Shown here piece by piece: positions 16,983-24,332 of a DNA stretch of 34,676 bases. The notes beneath the pieces were generated by a model. It saw only the letters and a list, made by a program, of their open reading frames with translations, had not been told where the DNA came from and did no database searches. The stretch is from contig JADZAN010000029.1 in assembly GCA_020852815.1 (NCBI GenBank), positions 1 through 34,676 on the forward strand, given 5' to 3'. Origin of the DNA: Gemmatimonadaceae bacterium. GTDB lineage: Bacteria; Gemmatimonadota; Gemmatimonadetes; Gemmatimonadales; Gemmatimonadaceae. Each line of letters opens with the position of its first letter. Within the stretch, counting starts at the first letter, position 1. Made by a program: the position numbers and the translations under genes.

Positions 16983-17417
16983 TTAGTGCGACTGGCGCAC
17001 TTCAACCTCTTCCAGCGTCGCCCCCTGCGCTACGCGCACGATGCGGGTGCGCTTCCACGCGCTCACGCGCTCGTACTCGTCGGCGCCCAGCACCAGGACC
17101 GGCACGCTTCGTCCGTAAAGCGCCTCGGCCACCATCGCGCCGAGCGCAATGATCGGGTCGCGCTCCCCCAGCACGATCGCCGCCGGGCCAACGCCCGCGC
17201 GAATCAGCTCGGCCAGCACGCTCGAGCTTGAACTCGATCCGCGGCCGCCAGGCATCAGCATGACACGCCCTGTCACCGACTGTCCGTGTTGCGGATGATG
17301 GGTGTCGATGATCTCGCCGGTGGCCTCGTGCACACCGCCCCAGAAGCTCAGCGGCGCCTCGAGCCGAAGCACGTCGCCTTCGGCGTTTCCGGCGACGAGG
17401 AACTCGGCCGCGATCAT
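16983..17417 (-). CDS. Aconitase-X swivel domain (DUF126), small subunit
   Basis: 144 aa from ATG 17417, overlapping the large-subunit TGA as ATGA (17414-17417), with a purine-rich GGGGGGCGGA immediately upstream. LRLEAPLSFWGGV, GEIIDTHHPQHGQSVTGRV and MPGGRGSSSSSSVLAE are the conserved swivel-domain motifs; the Ser-rich loop is the substrate-contacting loop of AcnX small subunits. Together with the catalytic subunit it forms a mononuclear or cluster iron-containing dehydratase. In bacteria the characterised split form acts as cis-3-hydroxy-L-proline dehydratase; in archaea it is phosphomevalonate dehydratase. An alternative start at 17429 would add MGGG. Confidence 0.9.
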   Translation of the reverse strand: MIAAEFLVAGNAEGDVLRLEAPLSFWGGVHEATGEIIDTHHPQHGQSVTGRVMLMPGGRGSSSSSSVLAELIRAGVGPAAIVLGERDPIIALGAMVAEALYGRSVPVLVLGADEYERVSAWKRTRIVRVAQGATLEEVEVRQSH

Positions 17418-18670
17418 TCCGCCCCCCATGGCGCGTTGTCCCGCCACACCACGCCACGCACCGCCGATTCCACGCATTCCTCCAGGCTGGCAAAGACCAC
17501 CGCATACCCCAGGTTGTTGGGGGCGTACCAGGCCCACTTGGCCGAGTTGGTCATGACGACGCCAGGGCGCCCGGTGAGGATTGGCGTGACGTACGTGCAG
17601 GTGTCGGTCACCAGCTGCACCCCGCTCGCCCGCAGTTCGTCGCCCCACCCTTCCCCGTCGATGCGCGCCAGCGTGTCGCGCCCCGTCGAGACGAAGAACT
17701 CCATCGCACGCGACACCGCTCGCCCCGCCAGCAGCGCGCGCAGGCGCGTAAACTCCTCATACGAGAAATGAGGGGTCCCGATGCTCACCGCGCCTAACGT
17801 CATATCGGTCGTCGACGTGAGGTCGCGCGCCGCCGCGCGCAGGTCGTCTGGGCCCACGTCGATGGTACGGGCTGGTGCGCGATTGCCCAGCGCCTCGCCT
17901 AACGTGGCCGCCTCCGGCGTCACCCCCACCATGTGGAACATCGCCACCGCGCCTGACGAGGCCGCGGCAGCGCCAAAGCCCTTCAACTGGTCCTCGGTGG
18001 CGTGCGGTACGCCATCGATCACCGGAATCGATGTCCCCGTGCGCATCCCCACCAGGTGCCCGAGGGCGGCGAAGAAGGTGTCACGGCGCATCATCGCATC
18101 GCGCACGCCGCGCACTCGCACCAGTACGCGCCCCAGTCGCCCCTCGTCGGTGTGCAGACCCACCTCGGGGACCATCCCCACGACCGCCGCGCAGAGGTCG
18201 ATGAAGTCGCCGTAGCGCTCCGTGCGCGCCCCCAGCACCGAATTGGCGAAGACGATCGCATTCGACTCGGCCCACGCGATCTGCTCCCCGAAGTTAGGGC
18301 GCTCGGCGAGCTGGTATGGGGCACAGGTCCAGGTCTGGCGACAGCCCAGGGCGGCGTACTCGCGCATCATCGCGCGCCCCGCCTCGACAATCTCCGGCCG
18401 GCCGCGGAAGAGCTGTGGATGCAGGAGGTCGATCGCCCCCACGTTGAGCGTCGTCGGGACGGTGACGGTCGCCCCCGAGCGGACCATCGCCCGCACGAAG
18501 TCGAGCGAGGCTGGGCCGTGGTACAGGCACCCGTCGATGTGCGCGCGTGTGATGGGGATCAAGCGGCGCGAGCCGACGAATGCGGCGTAGCGCTCGAGGA
18601 TCGCCCGCGCGAGGTCGCGCGTGGGGGGCGCCGCGTCGGCGGGCTGCAGGGGAGTAGTCGGGGTCGACAC
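17414..18670 (-). CDS. Aconitase-X catalytic domain (DUF521), large subunit
   Basis: 418 aa from GTG 18670 (VSTPTTPLQ); the frame is open to a GTG at 18763, but the added residues cover the putative PadR operator. Family motifs include RLIPITRAHIDG, VPTTLNVGAIDL, GCRQTWTCAPYQ (Cys110, Cys116), GEQIAWAESNAIVFANSVLGART and TDTCTYV with Cys358, then NSAKWAWYAP. The three cysteines are the expected Fe-S ligands. The likely reaction in a bacterium is dehydration of cis-3-hydroxy-L-proline to a pyrroline carboxylate. No proline racemase, pyrroline-carboxylate reductase or UbiD-like decarboxylase is visible nearby, so the pathway cannot be confirmed from context. It starts divergently from the PadR gene. 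Confidence 0.9.
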   Translation of the reverse strand: MSTPTTPLQPADAAPPTRDLARAILERYAAFVGSRRLIPITRAHIDGCLYHGPASLDFVRAMVRSGATVTVPTTLNVGAIDLLHPQLFRGRPEIVEAGRAMMREYAALGCRQTWTCAPYQLAERPNFGEQIAWAESNAIVFANSVLGARTERYGDFIDLCAAVVGMVPEVGLHTDEGRLGRVLVRVRGVRDAMMRRDTFFAALGHLVGMRTGTSIPVIDGVPHATEDQLKGFGAAAASSGAVAMFHMVGVTPEAATLGEALGNRAPARTIDVGPDDLRAAARDLTSTTDMTLGAVSIGTPHFSYEEFTRLRALLAGRAVSRAMEFFVSTGRDTLARIDGEGWGDELRASGVQLVTDTCTYVTPILTGRPGVVMTNSAKWAWYAPNNLGYAVVFASLEECVESAVRGVVWRDNAPWGAE

Positions 18671-18735
18671 GGCGCGAGATATGTCCCGCGCGCGACAGTT
18701 GGGGAAGGCGCTGAAACCAGGAGCCTGAAGCCCCG

Positions 18736-18754
18736 TATGATCATTTCGATCATA
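18736..18754. promoter_or_regulatory. Inverted repeat, candidate PadR operator
   Basis: TATGATC (18736-18742) and GATCATA (18748-18754) are perfect inverted 7-bp arms with a 5-bp spacer. It is an AT-rich island in GC-rich DNA within the 119-nt divergent region between the aconitase-X large subunit and the PadR gene. PadR regulators commonly autoregulate through such dyads, so it may control both directions. Confidence 0.5.
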
Positions 18755-18789
18755 GTACCTCACCCGCCGACGTGCCCGACTCCCCTGCC

Positions 18790-19149
18790 ATGCCGTCCGA
18801 TCCTCGCGCCCTCCTCCCGCTCAAGCCCGCCGACCTCGTCCTCCTCCTCGTGCTCTCCGAAGAGGAGCGACACGGCTACGCGCTCGCCCGCGAGATCGCC
18901 GATCGCACCGACGGGCTGATCGCGCTCGAGCCGGGGAACCTGTACCGCATCATCCGTCGCCTGGAGGATGAAGGGCTGGTCGCCCCTGCGGCGCGGCGCG
19001 CGTCGGGCGATGGGGACGATGAGCGACGGCGCTACTACCGCCTGACCGCGTTAGGGGGGCAGGTGGCGGCGTTGGAGGTGCAGCGCCTGCGGTCGCTCGT
19101 TGCCTCGAAGGCGGCGCGCGCCCTTCCGCCGGTTGGCGCCACCGCATGA
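18790..19149 (+). CDS. PadR-family transcriptional regulator
   Basis: 119 aa from ATG 18790; an in-frame GTG at 18772 is an alternative. The winged-helix PadR pattern is clear: LKPADLVLLLVLSEEERHGYALAREI, then LEPGNLYRIIRRLEDEGLVAP and a wing with DDERRRYYRLTALG. The final 15-20 residues are a short C-terminal helix, as in PadR subfamily 2. Its stop overlaps the permease start as ATGA (19146-19149), so the regulator and transporter are translated as a unit. PadR genes coupled to ADOP permeases are a common arrangement in Acidobacteriota and Gemmatimonadota. It probably represses its own operon, with the dyad 36 nt upstream as the candidate site. Confidence 0.9.
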   Translation: MPSDPRALLPLKPADLVLLLVLSEEERHGYALAREIADRTDGLIALEPGNLYRIIRRLEDEGLVAPAARRASGDGDDERRRYYRLTALGGQVAALEVQRLRSLVASKAARALPPVGATA

Positions 19150-21887
19150 CGCATCGCGCCCCCGCCTCCGTCCGTTCGGTGGGCGAACGCGTCTATGGTG
19201 CCCTGCTCTGGCTCCTGCCGCGTCACTTTCGCCAGCGCTACGGCGAGGAGATGCGCGACTTCCTGCATGACGCACTCCGCGAGGGCCGCGCCGACGGCGG
19301 CTCGTTAGGGTCTCTGGTGGTCTGGTGGCATGCCATCCCCGACCTGTTGCACACCGCCGCGTACGAACATCTCGCCCTCCTCATCCGGCCTGCGCACCTC
19401 CTTCCCCCGCCTCACACGGACCGCATGTCGACCCTACTCCTGAGCGACGCCCGTTACGCGCTGCGCGCCTTCCGCAGGCACCCGGTCTTCTTCGGCGTCG
19501 CCCTGCTCGTTCTTGCCCTGGGGACGGGGGCGGTGAGCACGATCTTTTCCGTCGCCAACGCCGTCGTCCTGCGCCCGGTCCCCGGCGTGCGCGACGCATC
19601 GCGCGTGGTGGAGGTCGGGCGCACGCGCCCGTCGGGCGAGGGGTCGCTCACGGCGTCGTATCCCTACTTCGACTACCTGCGCGATCGCTCCCGATCGTTG
19701 GAGGGTGTGGCCGCATGGGGAATGACGCTGGTCAACGTCAATACGGGTGGGCAGGGAATCTCAGGACTTGGCAACGCCGTCAGCGGCAACTACTTCGCCG
19801 TCCTGGGAGTGCAACCGGCGCTCGGTCGCTTCTTCGCGGGGAACGATGACCGCGCGCTCTCCCGCGACCCGGTCGTCGTGGTGAGCCATGCCTTCTGGCA
19901 GAAGCACCTCGGGGGTGACAGCAGCGTCATCGGACAAGCGCTGCGCATGAACGGTCGCACCTTCACCGTGCTGGGGGTCGCGCCGGCGCGCTTCAGCGGG
20001 GTGTACCCGGCCCTGCGCACCGACGTCTGGATCCCGCTCGACTTCCGCACGCAGCTGCGCGGCAATCCGTCGACGCTCGACGATGCCGGCGCGTCCTGGA
20101 TGCAACTGGTTGGGCGGCTGGCCCCGGCGCACTCCGTGACGCAGGCGCGCGAGGAGCTCAGCGCGCTCACCGCACAGTACGTGGCGGCAAACGGCGCGGC
20201 GGAAGCGACGCGCACCAATGAATACTCGGCCGCCGACGTCGACCCCATCGCCGGCGTCCCGGCCGGCGTCGCCGGGAGCTTCACCTCCTTCTTCGCCGTG
20301 CTCCTGGTCATATCGGCGCTCGTCCTGATGATCGCCAGCATGAACGTGGCCTCGATGCTCCTTTCGCGTGCCGCCGCGCGCCGGCGCGAGATGGCGATGC
20401 GCATGGCCCTCGGCGCGGCGCGGCGCCGCCTCGTCCGGCAGCTGCTCGTGGAGACGCTGCTCCTCTTCGCCATCGGCGGGGGGTTAGGGATCGTGGTCGC
20501 GTTCTGGGGGACGCAGTTGCTGCAGCAGCTCCCGCTTCCCGAGAGCATTCCCCCGCTCAACCTCAACTTCACGCCGGACCTGCGCGTCCTCGCGGTGACC
20601 ATCGGCGCCTCGCTCGTCACGGGGCTCGTCTTCGGGCTCTCGCCCGCGTATCAGGGGACGCGCACCGACGTGCAGGCCGCAATGCGCAGCGATTCGGCCG
20701 GCGCCGGGCGCCGGCGTTCGCGCCTGCGCGACGGACTCATCGTGGCGCAGATCGCCATGTCGCTCCTCCTGCTCTCATCGGCCGGGCTCTTCGTCCGGGC
20801 GTTAGGCAAGGGGCGCGCGGTCGACCCGGGCTTTGCGGTGGACAACATCGTGGTGGCCACGGTCGACCTGGAGAGCGCCGGTTACGATGACGCGCGGGCG
20901 CGCACCTTCTTCCGCGCGCTGCGCGATCGCCTCGCCGCCTTCCCGGCGATGAAGCACGTCGGCGCCGGGCGCCTGCTTCCGCTCTCGATGTCCAACTCCG
21001 GGATCGACATCGCCCTCGCGTCGTATGCCCCGCCCAACGGGCGTGCCGGCGATGCCTTCGGGGTCAGCACCAACACCGTCGACGCCGGCTACTTCGACGC
21101 GTTGCGGCTGCCGATCCTGCAGGGGCGCACCTTCAACGACCGCGACGACGAGCACGCGCCGCAGGTCGCGATCGTGAACGAGACGTTTGCGCGCCGCTTC
21201 TTCCCGCAGGGGAGCGCCATCGGGCAGACATTCCGGCGCGACTCGCTCGTCGTCACCATCGTCGGTGTCACGCGCGACTCGAAGTTCCTCTCGCTCAACG
21301 AGTCTGCCGCGCCATTCGTCTACCTTCCGTTCGCGCAGCAGTGGCGCTCCGCGACCACCTTCCTCCTGCATCACGACGGACCCGCCGAGGCGGTGTCTGC
21401 GGCGCTGCTGCGCGAGATGACGGCGCTCGACCCCTCGCTTCCGCCCCCGCGCGTGAGTTCACTTCGCGAGTCGACCGCGATCGTCCTCCTTCCGCAGCGT
21501 GTGGCGGCCGGCGTGTCCGGCGCGCTGGGGCTCGTCGGCCTCCTGCTTGCCGCCGTTGGGCTCTACGGACTCCTTTCCTTCTCCACCACGCAGCGCACCC
21601 GCGAGATTGGCGTGCGCATCGCACTCGGCGCCTCGCGCGGTGGGATCGTGCGCATGGTGCTGGCCGAGGGGTTGCGGCTGGTCGGCATCGGGATGATGGC
21701 GGGCTTCGTCCTCGCGCTGTTCGCCACACGCGCCTTGCGCCCCTTCCTGTTCGGCCTCGATCCGTTGGATCCTGTCACCTTCGGGGCGATCGGCGTGATC
21801 CTCCTCGGTGTTACGGTGATCGCGACGGTGATCCCGGCGGCGCGCGCCGCCGGGATCGATCCCTCTTGGTCGATGCGGGAGGAGTAG
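19146..21887 (+). CDS. ADOP-type duplicated MacB/FtsX permease
   Basis: 913 aa. An N-terminal ADOP-specific cytoplasmic segment (1-95, LPRHFRQRYGEEMRDFLHDAL) precedes the permease. TM1 lies at about 113-138, then a MacB-like extracytoplasmic core (about 140-375). The first FtsX bundle has segments at about 379-402, 433-458 and 479-503. A second TM1-like segment at 531-552 leads to a second core domain, then the second FtsX bundle at about 788-815, 842-865 and 879-900. TREIGVRIALGASRGGIVRMVLAEG is the typical FtsX coupling motif; the first copy (RREMAMRMALGAARRRLVRQLL) matches it, showing internal duplication. Such proteins are transport or mechanotransmission permeases thought to work with an ABC ATPase, but no ATPase gene is adjacent. 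The substrate is unknown. Confidence 0.92.
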   Translation: MTHRAPASVRSVGERVYGALLWLLPRHFRQRYGEEMRDFLHDALREGRADGGSLGSLVVWWHAIPDLLHTAAYEHLALLIRPAHLLPPPHTDRMSTLLLSDARYALRAFRRHPVFFGVALLVLALGTGAVSTIFSVANAVVLRPVPGVRDASRVVEVGRTRPSGEGSLTASYPYFDYLRDRSRSLEGVAAWGMTLVNVNTGGQGISGLGNAVSGNYFAVLGVQPALGRFFAGNDDRALSRDPVVVVSHAFWQKHLGGDSSVIGQALRMNGRTFTVLGVAPARFSGVYPALRTDVWIPLDFRTQLRGNPSTLDDAGASWMQLVGRLAPAHSVTQAREELSALTAQYVAANGAAEATRTNEYSAADVDPIAGVPAGVAGSFTSFFAVLLVISALVLMIASMNVASMLLSRAAARRREMAMRMALGAARRRLVRQLLVETLLLFAIGGGLGIVVAFWGTQLLQQLPLPESIPPLNLNFTPDLRVLAVTIGASLVTGLVFGLSPAYQGTRTDVQAAMRSDSAGAGRRRSRLRDGLIVAQIAMSLLLLSSAGLFVRALGKGRAVDPGFAVDNIVVATVDLESAGYDDARARTFFRALRDRLAAFPAMKHVGAGRLLPLSMSNSGIDIALASYAPPNGRAGDAFGVSTNTVDAGYFDALRLPILQGRTFNDRDDEHAPQVAIVNETFARRFFPQGSAIGQTFRRDSLVVTIVGVTRDSKFLSLNESAAPFVYLPFAQQWRSATTFLLHHDGPAEAVSAALLREMTALDPSLPPPRVSSLRESTAIVLLPQRVAAGVSGALGLVGLLLAAVGLYGLLSFSTTQRTREIGVRIALGASRGGIVRMVLAEGLRLVGIGMMAGFVLALFATRALRPFLFGLDPLDPVTFGAIGVILLGVTVIATVIPAARAAGIDPSWSMREE

Positions 21888-22099
21888 CGGCTGACGGGGT
21901 GGAGGTGCGCCGCTCGTCAGGCGGCGGCCGTGATGCGTACATGCCGCCGCCAGCGCCAGGCTGCGGCACCACCGGTGCGTCCCGCGGCCGCCAGGAGCTG
22001 CACCGGCAGATGCAACGTCAGCTTGCCAGCGACGCGCGCGCCGATCCCCCGCCGGGCCCACGCCACCACGATCGGAATGAGCCAGTGATCGCCGATGGG
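21888..22099. other. Convergent gap with an in-frame extension of the Nudix frame
   Basis: This 212-nt gap lies between the ADOP permease and Nudix stops. On the minus strand, directly after the Nudix TAG (22100-22102), the same frame stays open for 60 codons to a TGA at 21917-21919. It would encode a plausible peptide including GDHWLIPIVVAWARRG and GKLTLHLPVQLLAAAG. There is no ATG at its start; GTG codons are present internally. It could be chance in GC-rich DNA, a relic, or a readthrough extension. Confidence 0.35.
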
Positions 22100-22501
22100 C
22101 TACGTGCTTCGCGCCCCGGCGCCCACAAGGATGGTCTCCACGAAACGCCGGTCACTCGGCGCCAGCGCCAGCGCGACCAGCTCGTGGGGCATCCCCCACT
22201 GGAGCGCCGTATGCTCGAGGCAGGTGGGCTCCCCGTCGATGGTGACCGGGACGAAGGCGATGTGGAACGGCGAACCATGGTCGTGCACGCCGAGCAGTTC
22301 ATCGCCCACATGCGTCACGGTGACGGCGAGTTCCTCTTGCAGCTCACGGGCAGCCGCCTGGGCATCGCTCTCGCCGGGTTCGAGCTTCCCCCCGGGGAAC
22401 TCCCACAGCCCGCCGTGCCGCTTGTGCGCCGGGCGCTGGCACACGAGGTAGCGCCCGTCGCGCGCGATCACCGCCGCGAGGACGCGGATCGTCGCCGTCA
22501 C
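22100..22501 (-). CDS. Nudix hydrolase, MutT-like
   Basis: 133 aa from GTG 22501, whose GTGA overlaps the FKBP gene TGA (22498-22501). The Nudix box runs from Gly38 to Val60: GKLEPGESDAQAAARELQEEL, with Arg52-Glu53 and Glu56-Glu57 as metal ligands; the usual Gly before the last aliphatic position is Ala59. RYLVCQRPAHKRHGGLWEFPGG before it is typical of the MutT / CTP pyrophosphohydrolase branch, which cleaves oxidised or non-canonical nucleoside triphosphates. Length is normal for MutT. It is the last gene of a minus-strand unit, and coupling to an FKBP lipoprotein is unusual but may only reflect compactness. The open frame continuing to 22843 is a shadow of the FKBP gene. Confidence 0.88.
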   Translation of the reverse strand: MTATIRVLAAVIARDGRYLVCQRPAHKRHGGLWEFPGGKLEPGESDAQAAARELQEELAVTVTHVGDELLGVHDHGSPFHIAFVPVTIDGEPTCLEHTALQWGMPHELVALALAPSDRRFVETILVGAGARST

Positions 22502-23040
22502 TTCGCCGCGCGGACCTCGCTCCACGGCGCGCAGCGCGGCGGCGACGGAACACCGCGGGGCGCCGGTTCGGTGCGCGGCAGCGTGTCGGCCACCGCCATC
22601 AGCTCGACGTCGAAGACCAACGTTGCCTTCGGGGGGATCACCGGCGGGCGTCCATTCTCGCCATACGCCAACTGGTACGGGATGATCAGGCGGCGCCTGC
22701 CGCCAACGCGCATCCCCTCGAAGCCGACGTCCCATCCGGCGATCACCTGTCGCCCGCCCTGCGCGAAGGCGATCGGCGTGCGCGGCTCCCCGTTCGGCAT
22801 CGTGTCGCGGGACGAATCGAACTTCGTCCCGTTGGCGAGCCACCCCGTGTAGTGCGCGTACACGCAGGCGCGGGCTCGCATCGCGGCCCCTCCGCCAGGC
22901 GCAATTTCAAGGGACTGGAGGGCGAACGCCACCGTGGGCGTGCCGCGCACTACGGGGATCGGCGCCGGCAGTTGCGGCTCGCGGCGCCACAGGCACCCGG
23001 CCGTCGCAAGGACGACCGGGGCCACGAGAATCGAGCGCAC
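22498..23040 (-). CDS. FKBP-type peptidyl-prolyl isomerase lipoprotein
   Basis: 180 aa from GTG 23040. A short signal with a lipobox-like TAGC (Cys16) suggests export and lipid anchoring. The FKBP fold is clear: VYAHYTGWLANGTKFDSS, QVIAGWDVGFEGMRVGGRRR, then IPYQLAYGENGRPPVIPPKA and TLVFDVELM. The active-site aromatic residues of FKBPs are present (Tyr of HYTGW, Phe of KFDSS, Trp of AGWD, Tyr of AYG). It probably assists folding of exported proteins outside the cytoplasmic membrane. It lies 17 nt downstream of the secreted jelly-roll gene and overlaps the Nudix gene by 4 bp, forming a three-gene operon. No good ribosome binding site is seen, in keeping with coupled translation. Confidence 0.87.
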   Translation of the reverse strand: MRSILVAPVVLATAGCLWRREPQLPAPIPVVRGTPTVAFALQSLEIAPGGGAAMRARACVYAHYTGWLANGTKFDSSRDTMPNGEPRTPIAFAQGGRQVIAGWDVGFEGMRVGGRRRLIIPYQLAYGENGRPPVIPPKATLVFDVELMAVADTLPRTEPAPRGVPSPPRCAPWSEVRAAK

Positions 23041-23057
23041 CAGGAGTCGTGCCAGGA

Positions 23058-23726
23058 TTACTTCGACACCCCGAAGCTGCTCACCGTCAACTCGACGTTG
23101 TGGCTCACGCGAATGCCATACACACCATCCAGCGACTTGAGCTTGTCACCCGCCACCACGTCGCCCTTGTCGAAGCTGTGCACGACCGTCCCATTGATCA
23201 CGCACGACGCCTTCCCTCCCTTCACCGTCCACCCGATCTCGTTGGTCGAGGCACCGGTGGCGTCGGCCTGCTTGAGCGCCGGCGACTTCTCCAGGTTCAC
23301 CAGTGTCTGCACGTTCGAGCCGTGGAATGTCTTGACCGAGTAGGTGCCGTTCCCGTACGCGATGCAGTACATCAACGTCTCGCTCTCCCCCTCGAGATCG
23401 TTGCCGCCGATGAAGATCCCGTACGAGTGCGGGTGACTGGCGGTCATCTTGTGTTCCTTGAACGTCGCCTTGACCGTGTAGTCACCCGATGCGGTGTTGG
23501 CCGGGTTGTAATAGAAGGCGGCCGGCCCGATGGAGAGGCGGAAATCCTTCCCCTCCTGCACGAACTTCGAGTCATTGATCGTCTTCCCTTGTCCGGCGGG
23601 ACGGCGGTCGATGCGCCCCTTCCAGCCGGCGACGGCGATGCCCCCCTTCACCGAACGATCGGCGTCCTGGGCGTGAACGGTCGTGGAGGCGACGAGCGCG
23701 GCGAGAGCCAGGATCGAGTAGCGCAT
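23058..23726 (-). CDS. Secreted jelly-roll-like protein of unknown function
   Basis: 222 aa from ATG 23726, supported by GGAG 5 nt upstream. A classic signal peptide MRYSILALAALVASTTVHAQ ends at an Ala-Gln-Asp cleavage region. The mature part is rich in short beta-strands: FYYNPANTASGDYTVKATF, SYGIFIGGNDL, TLMYCIAYGNGTYSVKTFHG, and CVINGTVVHSF ... GVYGIRVSHNVELTVSSFGVS. The order resembles a LamG/concanavalin-like domain of the DUF1080 or laminarinase-carbohydrate-binding type, but I see no catalytic residues, so it is best called a putative carbohydrate- or surface-binding exported protein. It is the first gene of an operon with the FKBP and Nudix genes and is divergent from the BlaI-type repressor. 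Confidence 0.75.
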   Translation of the reverse strand: MRYSILALAALVASTTVHAQDADRSVKGGIAVAGWKGRIDRRPAGQGKTINDSKFVQEGKDFRLSIGPAAFYYNPANTASGDYTVKATFKEHKMTASHPHSYGIFIGGNDLEGESETLMYCIAYGNGTYSVKTFHGSNVQTLVNLEKSPALKQADATGASTNEIGWTVKGGKASCVINGTVVHSFDKGDVVAGDKLKSLDGVYGIRVSHNVELTVSSFGVSK

Positions 23727-23731
23727 GAGTA

Positions 23732-23735
23732 CTCC
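23732..23735 (-). promoter_or_regulatory. Shine-Dalgarno of the secreted jelly-roll gene
   Basis: GGAG on the minus strand, 5 nt before ATG 23726. It places the start just at the signal peptide and rules out the much longer open frame that extends to 23996 across the BlaI promoter. Confidence 0.65.
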
Positions 23736-23859
23736 ATCTGCTTGGTGAGGCCCACAGTGTCGCGACCGAGACGCCGGGACACAAGCGATGCTGGGACGGG
23801 GCGCGGCCGCGGGTGGGTACGCCGTGCATTTTCCTGCGCCTCGGCGTGACGAACCGGTA

Positions 23860-23888
23860 TTGACATCCGGGCACACGTGTTGAAAAAT
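23860..23888 (+). promoter_or_regulatory. Promoter of the BlaI-type repressor operon
   Basis: A perfect -35 TTGACA (23860-23865), a 17-bp spacer and a -10-like AAAAAT (23883-23888, 4 of 6 matches). The -10 lies inside the first 16-bp operator half, so a bound repressor would block RNA polymerase. ATG 23938 is about 50 nt downstream. Confidence 0.6.
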
Positions 23889-23911
23889 CAGCAAAGCTGA
23901 AATTTCAGCAC
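23877..23911. promoter_or_regulatory. Putative BlaI operator, two inverted 16-bp sites
   Basis: Site 1 GTGTTGAAAAATCAGC (23877-23892) and the reverse complement of site 2 (GTGCTGAAATTTCAGC, 23896-23911) agree at 13 of 16 bases and are separated by AAA. Site 2 includes the perfect 14-bp palindrome at 23896-23909. BlaI/MecI repressors bind dyads in their own promoters as dimers. A third copy precedes the HEAT-protein gene at 26515-26530. Confidence 0.6.
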
Positions 23912-23937
23912 ATCTGAGACGCCCGGAGTCCCGCGAC

Positions 23938-24330
23938 ATGCCGAAGCCCGCCCCCTCATCTGACCTCACGCGCCGCGAGCGACAGGTCATGGACATCCTT
24001 CACCGCCGGGGGCCGTCCACGGTGAGTGAGATCATGGACGACCTCCCCGATCCCCCCACCTACTCGGCCGTGCGCTCCATCCTCCGCATCCTGGGGGAGA
24101 AGGCGCTGGTGCAGTACCGTGAGGACGGCCCCCGCTACGTCTATCTCCCGACCGCGCCCGCCAACGAGTCGCGAGACACGGCGCTGGCCCACGTGGTCGA
24201 GACCTACTTCGCCGGCTCGACGGAGCAGGCGATTACCGCGCTCCTGCGGCTGAGCGACGCCGGGGTGAGCGAGGAGGAGATCGAACAGCTGCGCGCGCGT
24301 ATTCGCGCCGAGCGCGCCGGAGGGCGCTAG
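23938..24330 (+). CDS. BlaI/MecI/CopY-family repressor
   Basis: 130 aa from ATG 23938, with GGAG (23925-23928) 9 nt upstream. The family winged helix is evident: LTRRERQVMDILHRRGPSTVSEIMDDL, then PTYSAVRSILRILGEKALVQYREDGPRYVYLP. The C-terminal helices (75-130) form the dimerisation region, ending VSEEEIEQLRARI. In the known systems the repressor dimer sits on its own promoter until its gene neighbour, an M56 sensor protease, triggers its inactivation. The M56 gene begins 2 nt after this stop, so the pair is an operon. Two inverted operator-like sites overlap the promoter. The signal need not be a beta-lactam; many such pairs in non-pathogens respond to unknown envelope cues. Confidence 0.92.
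   Translation: MPKPAPSSDLTRRERQVMDILHRRGPSTVSEIMDDLPDPPTYSAVRSILRILGEKALVQYREDGPRYVYLPTAPANESRDTALAHVVETYFAGSTEQAITALLRLSDAGVSEEEIEQLRARIRAERAGGR
24319..24324 (+). promoter_or_regulatory. Shine-Dalgarno of the M56-HEAT gene
   Basis: GGAGGG inside the last codons of the repressor gene, 8 nt before ATG 24333. This gives efficient, coupled translation of the protease. Confidence 0.6.
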
Positions 24331-24332
24331 CC

